64,000 bases of DNA, taken from contig CALKHR010000109.1 in assembly GCA_937988885.1 (NCBI GenBank), positions 62,001-126,000 on the forward strand, written 5' to 3'. Shown in pieces: positions 50,904-60,237 of the stretch. The translations under genes were made by a program, and so were the position numbers. Under the pieces are notes generated by a model. That model was not told where the DNA came from. It was given only the letters and a program-made list of their open reading frames with translations, and did no database searches. Source of the DNA: an uncultured Roseiflexaceae bacterium (GTDB taxonomy: Bacteria; Chloroflexota; Chloroflexia; Chloroflexales; Roseiflexaceae). Within the stretch, counting starts at the first letter, position 1. Each line of letters starts with the position of its first letter.

Positions 50904-51929
50904 CTAGATCGATTCAAATGGTAGGGCAACCACCTCGCCAACCAGCGCACTATTCGCGATCCCGACCCGCGAGCCTGGCTCGGCATGCGCGCTGCGCACA
51001 TACGCGAGAGCTATCGGGCCGAAACGTGGCGAAAGGGCAACACTGGTGAGATCGCCCGCCTCTTTGCCGTCAACATCCAACTTGGTTGGCAGCGTTAAGG
51101 CACCCAGCGCCTCAGCGGCATCACCAGCATCGGGGAGCGATAAGCGTAGGCCGCACAACTGCTTCGCCATACGCCCACGGCTATCCATCCGCGCGATGAT
51201 CTCCTGGCCAACGTAACAGCCCTTCGAGAAGCTGATTGCGTCTCTCAAGCCAGTTTCCAGTGGGATGTACTCCTGGCTCAATTCACGGCCAAAGGCGCCG
51301 TAGCCCTGTTCGATCCGCAAAATATCAAAAGCCTGATCTGATAACTGTACAGCACCAGCCTCCAACAAGTCGGCACGGACCGCATCGAGATGCGCGGCTG
51401 GCACGAAGAGCGTGAAGCTCTGCCCGCCGATCGGCAGGCTACGCGCCAACAGCACCTCGGCTCCAGCCCATGTGACCGTGGTGGTGGAATGCAACGGCAA
51501 TTGCTCTACAGCAACGCCGGTTCGCTCTGCTACCAATGCAGCAGCCTGTTGGCCGACCAACCGCAACTGACCGTGTGAACGCCCAGCGGCTTCGAGTGTC
51601 ACCTGATCGTTGAAGAAAATGTTCTTGCGAAGATGCGAGTAACTTAATGCGCCTTGACCAAGGCTCGTCTCAAGCAACAGCGCATCATCAAGCGCATACA
51701 CCGTCAACAGATCGATGATTCGTCCGATCGGCGTCGTCAGCACCGTGCGCAGGCCATTGCCGGGCTTCAAGCGGCGTATATCAGCAGTCGACAAACGATG
51801 GAGCAACTCGGCCCGATCGCGGCCACGCATAAAAATGCGACCAGCCATCGACTCATCAATAAACGCAGCACCCTCGAGCGCGGCAGTGTAACCAGCCGGA
51901 ACTGACTGAGTAGTGAGCAGTTCAGCCAT
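50904..51929 (-). CDS. ygfZ: Folate-binding protein YgfZ/GcvT-like
   Basis: The 341-residue protein has the YgfZ signature KGCYVGQE near residue 238, within 'SFSKGCYVGQEIIARM', and an aminomethyltransferase-like N-terminal fold (GRDRAELLHRLSTADIRRL). YgfZ uses tetrahydrofolate to help maintain or repair iron-sulfur clusters. The cysteine of the signature is present. Glycine cleavage T-protein is the alternative, but the motif and single-gene context favour YgfZ. It has its own terminator. Confidence 0.88.
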   Translation of the reverse strand: MAELLTTQSVPAGYTAALEGAAFIDESMAGRIFMRGRDRAELLHRLSTADIRRLKPGNGLRTVLTTPIGRIIDLLTVYALDDALLLETSLGQGALSYSHLRKNIFFNDQVTLEAAGRSHGQLRLVGQQAAALVAERTGVAVEQLPLHSTTTVTWAGAEVLLARSLPIGGQSFTLFVPAAHLDAVRADLLEAGAVQLSDQAFDILRIEQGYGAFGRELSQEYIPLETGLRDAISFSKGCYVGQEIIARMDSRGRMAKQLCGLRLSLPDAGDAAEALGALTLPTKLDVDGKEAGDLTSVALSPRFGPIALAYVRSAHAEPGSRVGIANSALVGEVVALPFESI

Positions 51930-52609
51930 AACAGACCTCTACAAAAACAACAGCGCGCGCCAAACAATTAGGAAGTACGAGGCCAACTTCCAGATCACGC
52001 GCAACAGATTGGCAGCTTCACACCGAGGCATGATACCACACAAGTCTGCGGCGCGGCGCTTTGCTGATCAGCCAGAATGTGCCACCCACCACATTCTGAC
52101 GGTGCGCCGACTTCACAGGAACCTGCTGAAGTACGGCAACCGAACGCCGGATTAACTGTGACGTTCGTGCGTGTGCGCCTGCGAAGGCGAAACGCTGATC
52201 ACCATTGGGTGTGCATCGGCAAGCTTAGCTGCCATATGAAGAACACTTGCGAAGAAACGACGAACACTAGCGAGCCGATACTGTTGGTTGTGATTGGTAC
52301 TCATATATCCTCACTTCAGCCAACCTCGGTCTTGTCGCACCCGCGAACTGCCGAAATTGACCGATAAAAAACGACCTCCCCACTCGGGAAGGCCGCGCAA
52401 TATGCCGATTTTCACGTTACGATCAACAACGCAAATCGGAGCACAGCCTTCCAACCTCACCCAGGCATCCAGGATCGAGGAGGGCCAACAGCAGTTCATT
52501 GTGCATTTTTTGCTCGATAAGCATGGTTGATCTGCTACTCATCGCTATTGCTTCAGCATAACAATAGTATACCGCATGGTTACGACGAATGCAATCAGCC
52601 GAAAGGACG
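51930..52609. other. Intergenic region, no gene seen
   Basis: About 680 bases without a convincing gene. Short open frames (for example 52077-52367 on +) lack ribosome binding sites and have unlikely composition (Arg/His/Ser-rich). A weak hairpin (CCTCCCC..GGGAAGG) lies near 52377. I see no tRNA cloverleaf. Confidence 0.4.
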
Positions 52610-52653
52610 AATAACCCTTTCAATGGCCGATAGGCGACATTCAAAGGGTTATT
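52610..52653 (-). terminator. Terminator hairpin after the acyl-CoA dehydrogenase gene
   Basis: AATAACCCTTTCAATG and CATTCAAAGGGTTATT pair in 15 of 16 positions with a 12-base loop, 39 bases after the stop. The better T-tract (TTTTTAT) is on the + strand, so it may work in both directions. Confidence 0.6.
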
Positions 52654-52691
52654 TTTATATCAAAATAGCGAAAATGATCGTTGAAAGTCGG

Positions 52692-53861
52692 TTAATAGAG
52701 TTTAATACGATGCCCAGCGGCTTTGAGTATCTCACTTGCGATGACATGCCGCTGAATCTCGTTGGTGCCCTCAAAAATGCGAGTCACACGTGCATCGCGG
52801 TACATGCGCTCAAGCGGCAGCTCGCGCGAGAAACCCAAGCCTCCGTGAATCTGGATCGCCTCATCGATCACTTGCGAGGCCATTTCGGTGCAATACAGCT
52901 TCACAATGCTCGATTCGAGCGTGGCGGGCTGCTGCCGATCCACTCGTTTCGCGCAATCGTAGACGATCTGCTCCATCGTATAAATCTTCACGGCCATATC
53001 GGCCAATTTAAACTGTATGGCCTGGAAATCGGCGATCGAGCGACCGAACTGCTGCCGCTCGATAGCGTAGCGCAGCGATAGCTCGTAGGCCTCCTTCGCC
53101 GCGCCCAAGCTCGATGCACCCAACCCACAGCGCCCAATATCGAGCGTGCGCATCGCCACCGGGAAGCCCGCGCCCACCTGACCGAGCACATTCTCCGGCG
53201 GCACGTAACAATCCTCAAAGAAGAGCGAGGCCGTGTGCGAGGCGCGCAGGCCCATCTTCGGCTCAACCTTGCCAACGCGGAAGCCTGGGAAATCCTTCTC
53301 GACAATGAAGGCCGTGATACCGCCGCGCGCTCCCAAGTTCACATCGTTGGCGGCGAACACCACCAGCACATCGGCGAACGAGCCATTGGTGATCCACATC
53401 TTCGAGCCGTTGAGCACCCAGCCATCGCCTTTTGGCGTTGCAGTGGTGCGGATATGCGCCGCATCGGAGCCAGCGTCGGGCTCGGTGAGCGCCCACGCCC
53501 CGAACTTCCGCCCTTCGCAGAGCGCCCGCAAATAGCGTTGTTTCTGCTCCTCGTTGCCGCTCAGGTAGATCGACATCGCGCAGAGCTGGGCGTGCGCACC
53601 GATGATCGTGGTGGTGGAGGCGCACTTGCGGTTGAGCTCCTCCATGAGCACGCAGTAGCCGGTGATGCCCATATCGATGCCGCCGTACTCCTCGGGGAAG
53701 GGCACACCGAGCAGGCCAAGTTCGGCGGCCTTCGCCAGCATCTCGAACGGCACGCGCTCCTCCTCGTCGATAGCTCTCGCGATCGGCGCGACCTCTTTCT
53801 CGGCGAAATCGCGAACCGTTTGACGCAGCAGCTTAATGTCTTCAGAGAACTCGTACTCCAT
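52692..53861 (-). CDS. Acyl-CoA dehydrogenase
   Basis: I start at 53861 ([19 protein letters not shown]), preceded by AAAGGAA; 34 further upstream codons in frame are not typical. The 389-residue protein has the full ACAD fold: '[12 protein letters not shown]'-type FAD loop (here [15 protein letters not shown]), '[14 protein letters not shown]', '[20 protein letters not shown]', and '[15 protein letters not shown]' with the Glu that acts as catalytic base in short and medium chain enzymes. It oxidises acyl-CoA to enoyl-CoA using FAD and passes electrons to ETF. Chain length cannot be read from sequence by eye. It is divergent from ruvA. Confidence 0.93.
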   Translation of the reverse strand: MEYEFSEDIKLLRQTVRDFAEKEVAPIARAIDEEERVPFEMLAKAAELGLLGVPFPEEYGGIDMGITGYCVLMEELNRKCASTTTIIGAHAQLCAMSIYLSGNEEQKQRYLRALCEGRKFGAWALTEPDAGSDAAHIRTTATPKGDGWVLNGSKMWITNGSFADVLVVFAANDVNLGARGGITAFIVEKDFPGFRVGKVEPKMGLRASHTASLFFEDCYVPPENVLGQVGAGFPVAMRTLDIGRCGLGASSLGAAKEAYELSLRYAIERQQFGRSIADFQAIQFKLADMAVKIYTMEQIVYDCAKRVDRQQPATLESSIVKLYCTEMASQVIDEAIQIHGGLGFSRELPLERMYRDARVTRIFEGTNEIQRHVIASEILKAAGHRIKLY

Positions 53862-53980
53862 CGTCGGTTCCTTTCTGCACTTCTTTCTGCTCTTTATGTT
53901 GCGGGATGTTCGTGGGGCGACAGCATTATAGCAAAGCCGACATGCGCGCGTCAATGCGCTCATACGCGCCGAGCGACTTC

Positions 53981-53989
53981 TGGTATAAT
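53981..53989 (+). promoter_or_regulatory. ruvA extended -10 promoter
   Basis: TGGTATAAT is a perfect extended -10 box. It ends only 7 bases before the ruvA start codon, so transcription would begin at or next to the ATG and give a leaderless message. Confidence 0.65.
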
Positions 53990-53996
53990 CAGCAGT

Positions 53997-54590
53997 ATGA
54001 TCGCTTCAATTCGCGGAAAACTGATCTTCATCGGCGTCGATCACTGCGTTGTCGAGACGAACGGCGTAGGTTTCATGGTGTACGCCCCACGCAATGTATT
54101 GGGCGCGCTCGGCCCGATCGGCGACGAGGTGCTGCTCTACACCCACCTGCACATCCGCGAGGACGTGCTAGCGCTCTACGGATTCACCTCCATGGATCAA
54201 CGCCATCTGTTTGAGACGCTGTTGGGCGTCAGTGGCATCGGCCCGAAGGTGGCGCTGAGCCTGCTCTCGTCGGCCCCCGCCGATGAGCTGCGCGTCACCA
54301 TTGCGAGCGGCGATACCGCCAAGCTGTCGCGGGTGCCTGGCATCGGCAAAAAGACCGCCGAACGCTTGGCGCTGGAGTTGCGCGGCAAGCTCGATGTGAA
54401 AGGCGTGCCCACGCCTGTCGGCACCACCCCGGCGATCATGCAGATCAACAACGACCTCGCCGATATGCTGGTATCGCTGGGCTTTAGCGCCGCAGAAGCG
54501 AGCGCCGCCATCGCCTCGCTCCCCGCCGATGCTCCCCCCGAGCTAGAGGAACGCCTGCGGTTGGCGCTTCGGTTCTTTGGCACACCCTAA
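53997..54590 (+). CDS. ruvA: Holliday junction DNA helicase subunit RuvA
   Basis: RuvA binds four-way DNA junctions as a tetramer and loads the RuvB motor for branch migration. The 197-residue protein begins [20 protein letters not shown], the standard OB-fold start, has helix-hairpin-helix motifs '[16 protein letters not shown]' and '[19 protein letters not shown]', and a C-terminal domain that contacts RuvB ([19 protein letters not shown]). An open frame extends 254 codons upstream but runs antisense to the acyl-CoA dehydrogenase gene and through the promoter. RuvB and RuvC are not adjacent. Confidence 0.97.
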   Translation: MIASIRGKLIFIGVDHCVVETNGVGFMVYAPRNVLGALGPIGDEVLLYTHLHIREDVLALYGFTSMDQRHLFETLLGVSGIGPKVALSLLSSAPADELRVTIASGDTAKLSRVPGIGKKTAERLALELRGKLDVKGVPTPVGTTPAIMQINNDLADMLVSLGFSAAEASAAIASLPADAPPELEERLRLALRFFGTP

Positions 54591-54693
54591 CTCCCCATCT
54601 CTGCGCCGTTACCCTTTACGTTTTTGATATGGCTGGGCATAAGCTCTCATCATTCCGATGCCATTCTGAAGCTATTTAATAACAATAAGTGTC

Positions 54694-54722
54694 TTGCTTT
54701 ACCGTTTAATGTGGTATATACT
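54694..54722 (+). promoter_or_regulatory. Promoter of the 54840-55511 gene
   Basis: TTGCTT (54694-54699), 17 bases, TATACT (54717-54722). The expected start near 54729 leaves a leader of about 110 bases before the ATG. Confidence 0.55.
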
Positions 54723-54839
54723 TCCCCGTATGAGCGCCCATCGTAGTCGGACGTTCATATGTCCCTGCAATTGACATCGGCGCATCCTGTTGGATATTGT
54801 GGTTTGCAGCTACTGCTAACCGCACAAAGGAGGCCTTCT

Positions 54840-55511
54840 ATGGCCAGTGGAGCCCGTCGCCCGTTCCTAGGAATTGGTCGTTCTACATCCAAAGCAGAGA
54901 GCAAAACACCCGCTCCAGCGCAGCCAATTGCTGTGAAACTTCCTGGACTATGGAAGGCGATGATCCTGACTTCCTTTGGGATCAACCTGATTCTCATCAC
55001 TGTTGTTATCTTCTTAGTTGGGTTCCTGTTGCAGAACCGCTCTGCGGTTGGCACCACAACCCAAAATATTGCGGGTAACGTTCGAGAGTTGCAGGATGTC
55101 GTGGTTCAGTTGCAGGAAGCACGCATTATTACGACCATCCCCCTCGATCAGCCCTTGCCTGTAAGTTTGATCGTGCCGATCGACACGACGACGACCGTCA
55201 CGACGACGGCGCCCGTGCCGCTCTCGGTGCCTGCCGATATTGATCTCGGGCCGTTCGGCCAACTGCGCCCGAACGTGAATTTGTCGCTGCCAGCTGGCAC
55301 GTCGCTCGACATTTCGTTGAAGCTTGATGTGCCGCTGAACACCACCATCCCGGTGAAGCTCGACGTGCCTGTAGATATTCCACTTAAGGAAACCGAACTG
55401 GCTCCGCAATTCCAGCGGTTGGGCGCGGTGCTGAACCGCCTGCTCTCGTCGGTTGGCCCGCTGATCGGCGTACCGATCCCCGACCTGCCGCCGATCCAGT
55501 TGCCAGAATAA
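54840..55511 (+). CDS. Membrane-anchored protein of unknown function
   Basis: I start at 54840 (MASGARRPFLGIG), which has AAAGGAGG upstream; an earlier ATG at 54759 has none. The 223-residue protein has one helix (about 42-65, ILTSFGINLILITVVIFLVG) and an extracellular part dominated by repeated Val/Pro/Thr/Leu strands (VPLSVPADIDLGPFGQLRPN, LDVPLNTTIPVKLDVPVDIP). Such alternation suggests beta structure, perhaps a ladder. Similar 'LDVP/IPV' proteins are found in Chloroflexi without function. It is followed at 138 bases by an HAD gene. Confidence 0.65.
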   Translation: MASGARRPFLGIGRSTSKAESKTPAPAQPIAVKLPGLWKAMILTSFGINLILITVVIFLVGFLLQNRSAVGTTTQNIAGNVRELQDVVVQLQEARIITTIPLDQPLPVSLIVPIDTTTTVTTTAPVPLSVPADIDLGPFGQLRPNVNLSLPAGTSLDISLKLDVPLNTTIPVKLDVPVDIPLKETELAPQFQRLGAVLNRLLSSVGPLIGVPIPDLPPIQLPE

Positions 55512-55649
55512 TCGACACGCGACAAGTTGCAGAAACCGAGTTGATCGGTGACAATCGAGGATGGAATGAAGGCTGGGCCTTTGTTCCATCCTTTTCTTTG
55601 TGCGATGAAGTCCGCCCGTCGGGGCGCACTTCCAAGGTTTGGGGGTACC

Positions 55650-56333
55650 GTGAAACTTTTGCTTTGGGATATCGATGGCACATTGATTTATAGCGGCGGT
55701 GTGGCAGGTGAGGCGATGCGCACGGCGATGGAGCGCGTCTATGGCCGCGCATCGCTCACGGATCGACAGACGTATGCCGGTAAAACGGATCAGCAGATCA
55801 TTCTTGAGACGTTCCCCGAGCGCTCGCCCGAGGAATTGTTGGGCCGCTTAGATGAGTTTATGGCCGAATACCTGCACGAACTCAGCTCGCACCACGACGC
55901 TTTGCGACAGCGAGGCCGCGTGCTCGATGGCGTGGTGGCCGCGCTTGAGCAACTGAGCGATAAGCCCGTGATCCTTTCGTTGTTGACCGGAAATCTGCAG
56001 CCCGTGGCGCGCCTGAAGCTGGAGTTGCTGGGGCTGGCGCAATTCTTCAACTTCGATGCGGGCGCGTATGGCAGCGACCATCATATGCGTATCAGGTTGG
56101 TGCCGATCGCGGCTCAACGGGCTGCAGCGCTCTACAATCGCGAATTCGCGGGCCAAGACGTGGTGGTGATCGGCGATACGCCCAACGACATCGCCTGCGG
56201 CAAAGCCGCCAATGCCCGCACAGTAGCAGTGGCGACGGGACCGTTCAGCGTGGCCGAACTGCAGGCGCACCAGCCCGATGTGACGCTCAAAGATCTGAGC
56301 GATACGGCGGCAGTGCTCGCCGCGCTCGGCTGA
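55650..56333 (+). CDS. HAD-superfamily hydrolase (phosphoglycolate phosphatase-like)
   Basis: I use the GTG at 55650 (VKLLLWDIDGTLIYSG), preceded by GGGGG; codons before it are not conserved-looking. The 227-residue protein has HAD motif I DIDGTL (both Asp present), motif II in 'VILSLLTGNLQP' (Thr-Gly-Asn), and motif IV 'VVVIGDTPNDIACGKAA' with the acidic pair. A helical cap follows motif I. It removes phosphate from a small phosphorylated metabolite; the substrate is not predictable. Phosphoglycolate phosphatase is a common annotation for this pattern. Confidence 0.85.
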   Translation: MKLLLWDIDGTLIYSGGVAGEAMRTAMERVYGRASLTDRQTYAGKTDQQIILETFPERSPEELLGRLDEFMAEYLHELSSHHDALRQRGRVLDGVVAALEQLSDKPVILSLLTGNLQPVARLKLELLGLAQFFNFDAGAYGSDHHMRIRLVPIAAQRAAALYNREFAGQDVVVIGDTPNDIACGKAANARTVAVATGPFSVAELQAHQPDVTLKDLSDTAAVLAALG

Positions 56334-56438
56334 AATCAATCTGATAGCCGTTCAGATTGCTATTGAACTTCCGTCAGCGACTATTCAGTCGAACTTCATT
56401 ATGTTTTGTTAATAGCAATGCTACCATCTCCTCAACAG

Positions 56439-56453
56439 ATGTACGAAGTACAT
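56439..56453. promoter_or_regulatory. Short palindrome upstream of the PD40 gene
   Basis: ATGTAC-GAA-GTACAT, a perfect 6-bp inverted repeat with 3-base centre, 29 bases before the start codon and just upstream of the ribosome binding site. It could be an operator. Confidence 0.35.
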
Positions 56454-56481
56454 GATGAACGATACATTGAGGAGGTTTGGT

Positions 56482-58374
56482 ATGCGACGTTCTCTCTGGC
56501 AGCGCGGCGCGCAGATGCTGGCCGCGCTCACAGCCCTCACAGCGATCGGCATCTCCATCACTCCCACACAGGCAGCGCCTTTTGATGGACGACGCACGCA
56601 GTTCGCTGACGAAGCGTTTCGCACGGTTTGGTCACGCACCGACGCCGAAAGCGTGCGCGGTGGACGGACGTGGTACTGGGGGCCAGGCCCGTGGTTCGAT
56701 TACGCCGAGTTCAATCGGCAGAGCCCGAACGGCCTGCGCACCGTGCAATACTTCGACAAAGCCCGTATGGAGATCAACAACCCGGCGGACCGCAGCTTTC
56801 AGGGTGGCGTGACGAACGGCTTGTTGGTTGTTGAGATGACTAGCGGGCGGATCAAGCTCGGCGATGACCCGTTCGACACAATGGCACATAAACCGGCAGA
56901 CGTGCCAGTGGCAGGCAATCCCAAAGAGAGCAACCCGAACAGCCCGACCTACGCATCGTTTGCGAGCGTGAGCACGCTGAACAACAACTACCGCGACCCG
57001 AACAAGTTGGGCCAGCGCGTCAGCCAAGCCATCGACCTGCACGGCAATGTGAGCAACCGCAACGACCTGGCGAACAACCACCCCGAAACCGAGATCGTGC
57101 AGTTCAACAGCATCACGGGCCACAACATTCCCAAGGTGTTTTGGGACTTCCTGAACTTGCAAGGTCCGTACATCGAGGGCGGCAGCACCCGCCAGGGCAC
57201 TGTGGTCGATTGGGTCTTTGCGATGGGCCTACCGATCAGCGATGCGTACTGGACACGCGCCAAAGTCGGCAACGAGGAGAAGGATGTGCTGGTGCAGTTG
57301 TTCGAGCGGCGCGTGCTGACCTACACACCCAGCAATCCGGCAGGCTACAAGGTCGAGATGGGCAACGTGGGGCAGCACTACTTCCAATGGCGCTACCCGC
57401 ACCTGGGGCAGCCCTGGGCCAGCAGCGATCCGAACTTATCGCCGATCTTCGCCACCGATGTCGATGACAACCTGCATTGGGAGCTGAATCTGATCGACTT
57501 CAACGCGGGCAACGCGCAAACGCGCATCACCAACGGCAAGCACTACACCGTGGCCTATTCCTACAAGCGCAGTTGGTCGCTCCCGAACACGCGCATCCTG
57601 GCCGACTCGGCGCGTGGTGATGGCCAACACCGCCAGATCTACGAGTTGAATGTGCCAGCCGTGTACGATCGCTCGCAGGGCACCGCCGCCAACACCGCGC
57701 AGCGGCTGACCTACACCGACGGTACGCCGCCGCCGGAGAGCAAGTTCCAAACGTGGTTGCCAAACGGGCCAGCCAACGACTACAACCCAAGCATCTCGCC
57801 CGATGGCACCAAGATCGCCTTTATCTCGGACCGCGATGGCAAGCCGCAACTCTACCTGATGTACGCCGACGGCAGCAACACCATTCGGCTCCACTTCAGC
57901 GATTGCATCGAGCAAGTGCCGAGCTGGAGCCCCGATGGCCGCAAGTTGTACTGGGAGCGCCAGTGCGCAGACGAGAAGTTCAAGATTATGTCGGCCGATC
58001 TGCACTACACAGGCGAGGGCGAATACGGCTTACAGGCCACGCTCGTCAATATCACCGAGTTGACCACGCAGGAACAAGGCGATAATCGCTTCCCGCGCGT
58101 CTCGCCCGATGGCAGCAAAATCGTCTTCACCTCGTATCGGGATGGGAACGCCGAGATCTACACGATGTCGGCCAACGGCGGTAACCAGACTCGCCTCACC
58201 TACAGCGCAGGCGAGGACGAGGCAGCGAGCTGGAACGCCAACGGCACGCAGTTGATGTTCGCCAGCAATCGCGACGGCAACTACGAGATCTACACGATGA
58301 ACGCCGACGGCAGCAACCAAGTCCGCCGCACCAACTCGAATCAGCAGGATCGATGGGTACTGTGGGCACAATAA
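56482..58374 (+). CDS. Secreted protein with C-terminal PD40/TolB-like propeller repeats
   Basis: The start at 56482 follows GAGGAGG. A signal peptide (residues about 1-31, ending PTQA) leads to a domain of about 380 residues with many aromatic residues (WYWGPGPWFDYAEFNRQSPN) that I cannot assign. At least four PD40 repeats follow, with the typical 'SPDGTKIAFISDRDGKPQLY', 'SPDGSKIVFTSYRDG' and 'FASNRDGNYEIYTMNADGSN'. Such repeats build a beta-propeller that binds proteins or sugars outside the cell. The protein has 630 residues and no membrane anchor at its end. Confidence 0.8.
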   Translation: MRRSLWQRGAQMLAALTALTAIGISITPTQAAPFDGRRTQFADEAFRTVWSRTDAESVRGGRTWYWGPGPWFDYAEFNRQSPNGLRTVQYFDKARMEINNPADRSFQGGVTNGLLVVEMTSGRIKLGDDPFDTMAHKPADVPVAGNPKESNPNSPTYASFASVSTLNNNYRDPNKLGQRVSQAIDLHGNVSNRNDLANNHPETEIVQFNSITGHNIPKVFWDFLNLQGPYIEGGSTRQGTVVDWVFAMGLPISDAYWTRAKVGNEEKDVLVQLFERRVLTYTPSNPAGYKVEMGNVGQHYFQWRYPHLGQPWASSDPNLSPIFATDVDDNLHWELNLIDFNAGNAQTRITNGKHYTVAYSYKRSWSLPNTRILADSARGDGQHRQIYELNVPAVYDRSQGTAANTAQRLTYTDGTPPPESKFQTWLPNGPANDYNPSISPDGTKIAFISDRDGKPQLYLMYADGSNTIRLHFSDCIEQVPSWSPDGRKLYWERQCADEKFKIMSADLHYTGEGEYGLQATLVNITELTTQEQGDNRFPRVSPDGSKIVFTSYRDGNAEIYTMSANGGNQTRLTYSAGEDEAASWNANGTQLMFASNRDGNYEIYTMNADGSNQVRRTNSNQQDRWVLWAQ

Positions 58375-58430
58375 CCCAATAATTTAGGAACCTAACGAAC
58401 CCTCTAAACGTTGTACCTAGCGAAGATTTC

Positions 58431-58461
58431 GGGCGAGCCGTGCAGAATGTACGGTTCGCCC
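58431..58461 (+). promoter_or_regulatory. Hairpin in the leader of the ABC transporter operon
   Basis: GGGCGAGCCGT and ACGGTTCGCCC form an 11-bp stem with one G-U pair and a 9-base loop, ending 9 bases before the GAGGAG site of the first ABC gene. No T-run follows, so it may be a translation control element. Confidence 0.45.
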
Positions 58462-58479
58462 ATAGCCATAGAGGAGAGC

Positions 58480-60237
58480 ATGTCTTCGCTACGTCATCGC
58501 AATTTGCTAAGCGTGTATCTTCGCCCGCAACGGGGCGCTGTGGTGCTGCTCGCCATTCTTGTGCTGAGCAGTATCAGCCTCCAATTATTCAATCCGCAGA
58601 TTATTCGGGTTTTTATCGATACAGCGCAAGACAGCCAGGCTCATCAACGTTTGATCGGCGTGGCTGTCTTGTTTTTGATCGTCGGTGTGCTTCAGCGTGC
58701 CACCGCGCTGGCAAGCAGTTATTTGGGTGAACGGATCGGCTGGCGCGCCACCAACGCGCTACGCTCCGACCTGATGCGCCACAGCCTGCGCCTCGACCTA
58801 TCGTTTCACAATCAACACAGCCCGGGCGAACTGATCGAGCGCATCGACGGCGATGTCAAGACGCTCGCGAACTTCTTCTCGCAGTTGAGCGTGCAGGTCG
58901 CCAGCAACATCTTACTCATCGTCGGCATCCTGCTGCTGCTGCTGCGCGAAGATTGGCGCATCGGCGCACTGTTGGCGCTCTACAGCCTGATCACGCTCGG
59001 CGTGCTGGGATCGCTGCAACGATTGGGCGTAGCACGTTGGGAGGCCGAGCGCGCCGCCAGTGCCGCGCAGTACGGCTTCCTTGAGGAGCGCCTGGCTGGC
59101 ACCGAGGACATTCGCGCGAACGGCGCCGAAGCCTACGTGCTTCAACGCCTCAGGCAGTTGATGTTCAAGCTGCTCGAAACGTACCGCGCCGCCCGCATGA
59201 TCAGCAACCTGACCTACATCAGCTCGAATTTCCTCTTGCTGCTTGGTTACGCGCTCGGTTTAGCACTGGGCGCACTTTTTTATGTGAATGGATCGATCAG
59301 CCTGGGCACAGCCTACCTGATCGTGGCGTACATCGGCATGCTGGCCGGGCCGCTGGAGAATATCCGCGAGCAGATTCAGGATCTGCAACAAGCCAGCGCC
59401 AGCAGCGAACGTGTGGAAGAGCTGATCAGCACGCCGCTGCGTATCAGCGAGCAGCCCCGCGCTACTCTGCCAGACGGGCCGTTGGCGCTCCGCCTGCAGC
59501 GCGTCAGCTTCACCTACGCCGACCAGCCCGAAGGCGACAGCCCTGCGTCGCCCACGCTCAGCGACATCGACCTGGAGCTTGCGCCTGGGCGTGTGCTCGG
59601 TCTATTGGGACGCACGGGCAGCGGCAAAACGACGCTCACCCGCCTGCTGATACGTCTGTACGATCCCACGGCGGGCAGCATCCAACTGAACGACCACGAC
59701 CTGCGCGACCTGGCGCTGAGCGACCTGCGCAGCCACGTGGCGATCGTCACGCAGGATGTGCAGCTGTTCCAGGCCAGCATCCGCGATAATCTCACCTTCT
59801 TCAACAAGAACATCGGCGATGAGCAGTTGCTCGCAGCGTTGCAGGAACTAGGGCTGGTCCAGTGGGTGCAACAGCGCGGCGGCCTCGATGCGCAACTGAA
59901 CGCGGGCGGACAAGGGCTTTCGGCGGGCGAGGCGCAGCTATTGGCCTTCACCCGCGTGCTGCCGACCAACCCAGGCCTGGTGATCCTCGACGAAGCCTCG
60001 GCGCGGCTCGACCCCGCCACCGAGCGCCTGCTGACCAGCGCGATGCAGCGGCTGATGCAGAACCGCACGGCGATCGTGATCGCGCACCGCTTGGATACCG
60101 TGCAACACGTCGATGATATTCTGATCCTCTCTCACGGCCAGATGGCCGAATACGGCCCCCGCGCCGAACTTGCAGCGAACCCGCACTCGCAGTTGGCCCG
60201 GCTACTGCGCGGCGGCGAGGAGGAGGTGCTCGCATGA
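58480..60237 (+). CDS. ABC exporter half-transporter, subunit 1
   Basis: The start at 58480 (MSSLRHRNLLSVYL) follows GAGGAG. The 585-residue protein has a six-helix membrane domain (about 15-310) and a nucleotide-binding domain: Walker A 'GRTGSGKTT', signature 'LSAGEAQLLAFTRVL' (LSAGE instead of LSGGQ), Walker B 'LVILDEASARLD' with the catalytic Glu. It belongs to the type IV exporter (MsbA/BmrCD) class. Its stop overlaps the next gene's start (ATGA), so the two proteins probably form a heterodimer. Substrate unknown; lipids, peptides or drugs are possible. Confidence 0.93.
   Translation: MSSLRHRNLLSVYLRPQRGAVVLLAILVLSSISLQLFNPQIIRVFIDTAQDSQAHQRLIGVAVLFLIVGVLQRATALASSYLGERIGWRATNALRSDLMRHSLRLDLSFHNQHSPGELIERIDGDVKTLANFFSQLSVQVASNILLIVGILLLLLREDWRIGALLALYSLITLGVLGSLQRLGVARWEAERAASAAQYGFLEERLAGTEDIRANGAEAYVLQRLRQLMFKLLETYRAARMISNLTYISSNFLLLLGYALGLALGALFYVNGSISLGTAYLIVAYIGMLAGPLENIREQIQDLQQASASSERVEELISTPLRISEQPRATLPDGPLALRLQRVSFTYADQPEGDSPASPTLSDIDLELAPGRVLGLLGRTGSGKTTLTRLLIRLYDPTAGSIQLNDHDLRDLALSDLRSHVAIVTQDVQLFQASIRDNLTFFNKNIGDEQLLAALQELGLVQWVQQRGGLDAQLNAGGQGLSAGEAQLLAFTRVLPTNPGLVILDEASARLDPATERLLTSAMQRLMQNRTAIVIAHRLDTVQHVDDILILSHGQMAEYGPRAELAANPHSQLARLLRGGEEEVLA

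Noticed and set aside
51930..52690. Possible RNA gene in the gene-free stretch
   Set aside because: Apart from a terminator hairpin I could fold no tRNA or known riboswitch shape; a covariance-model scan would be needed to claim one.
53235..53996. 254-codon upstream extension of ruvA
   Set aside because: It runs antisense through the acyl-CoA dehydrogenase gene and the ruvA promoter, and RuvA proteins begin MIASIRGKL as at 53997.
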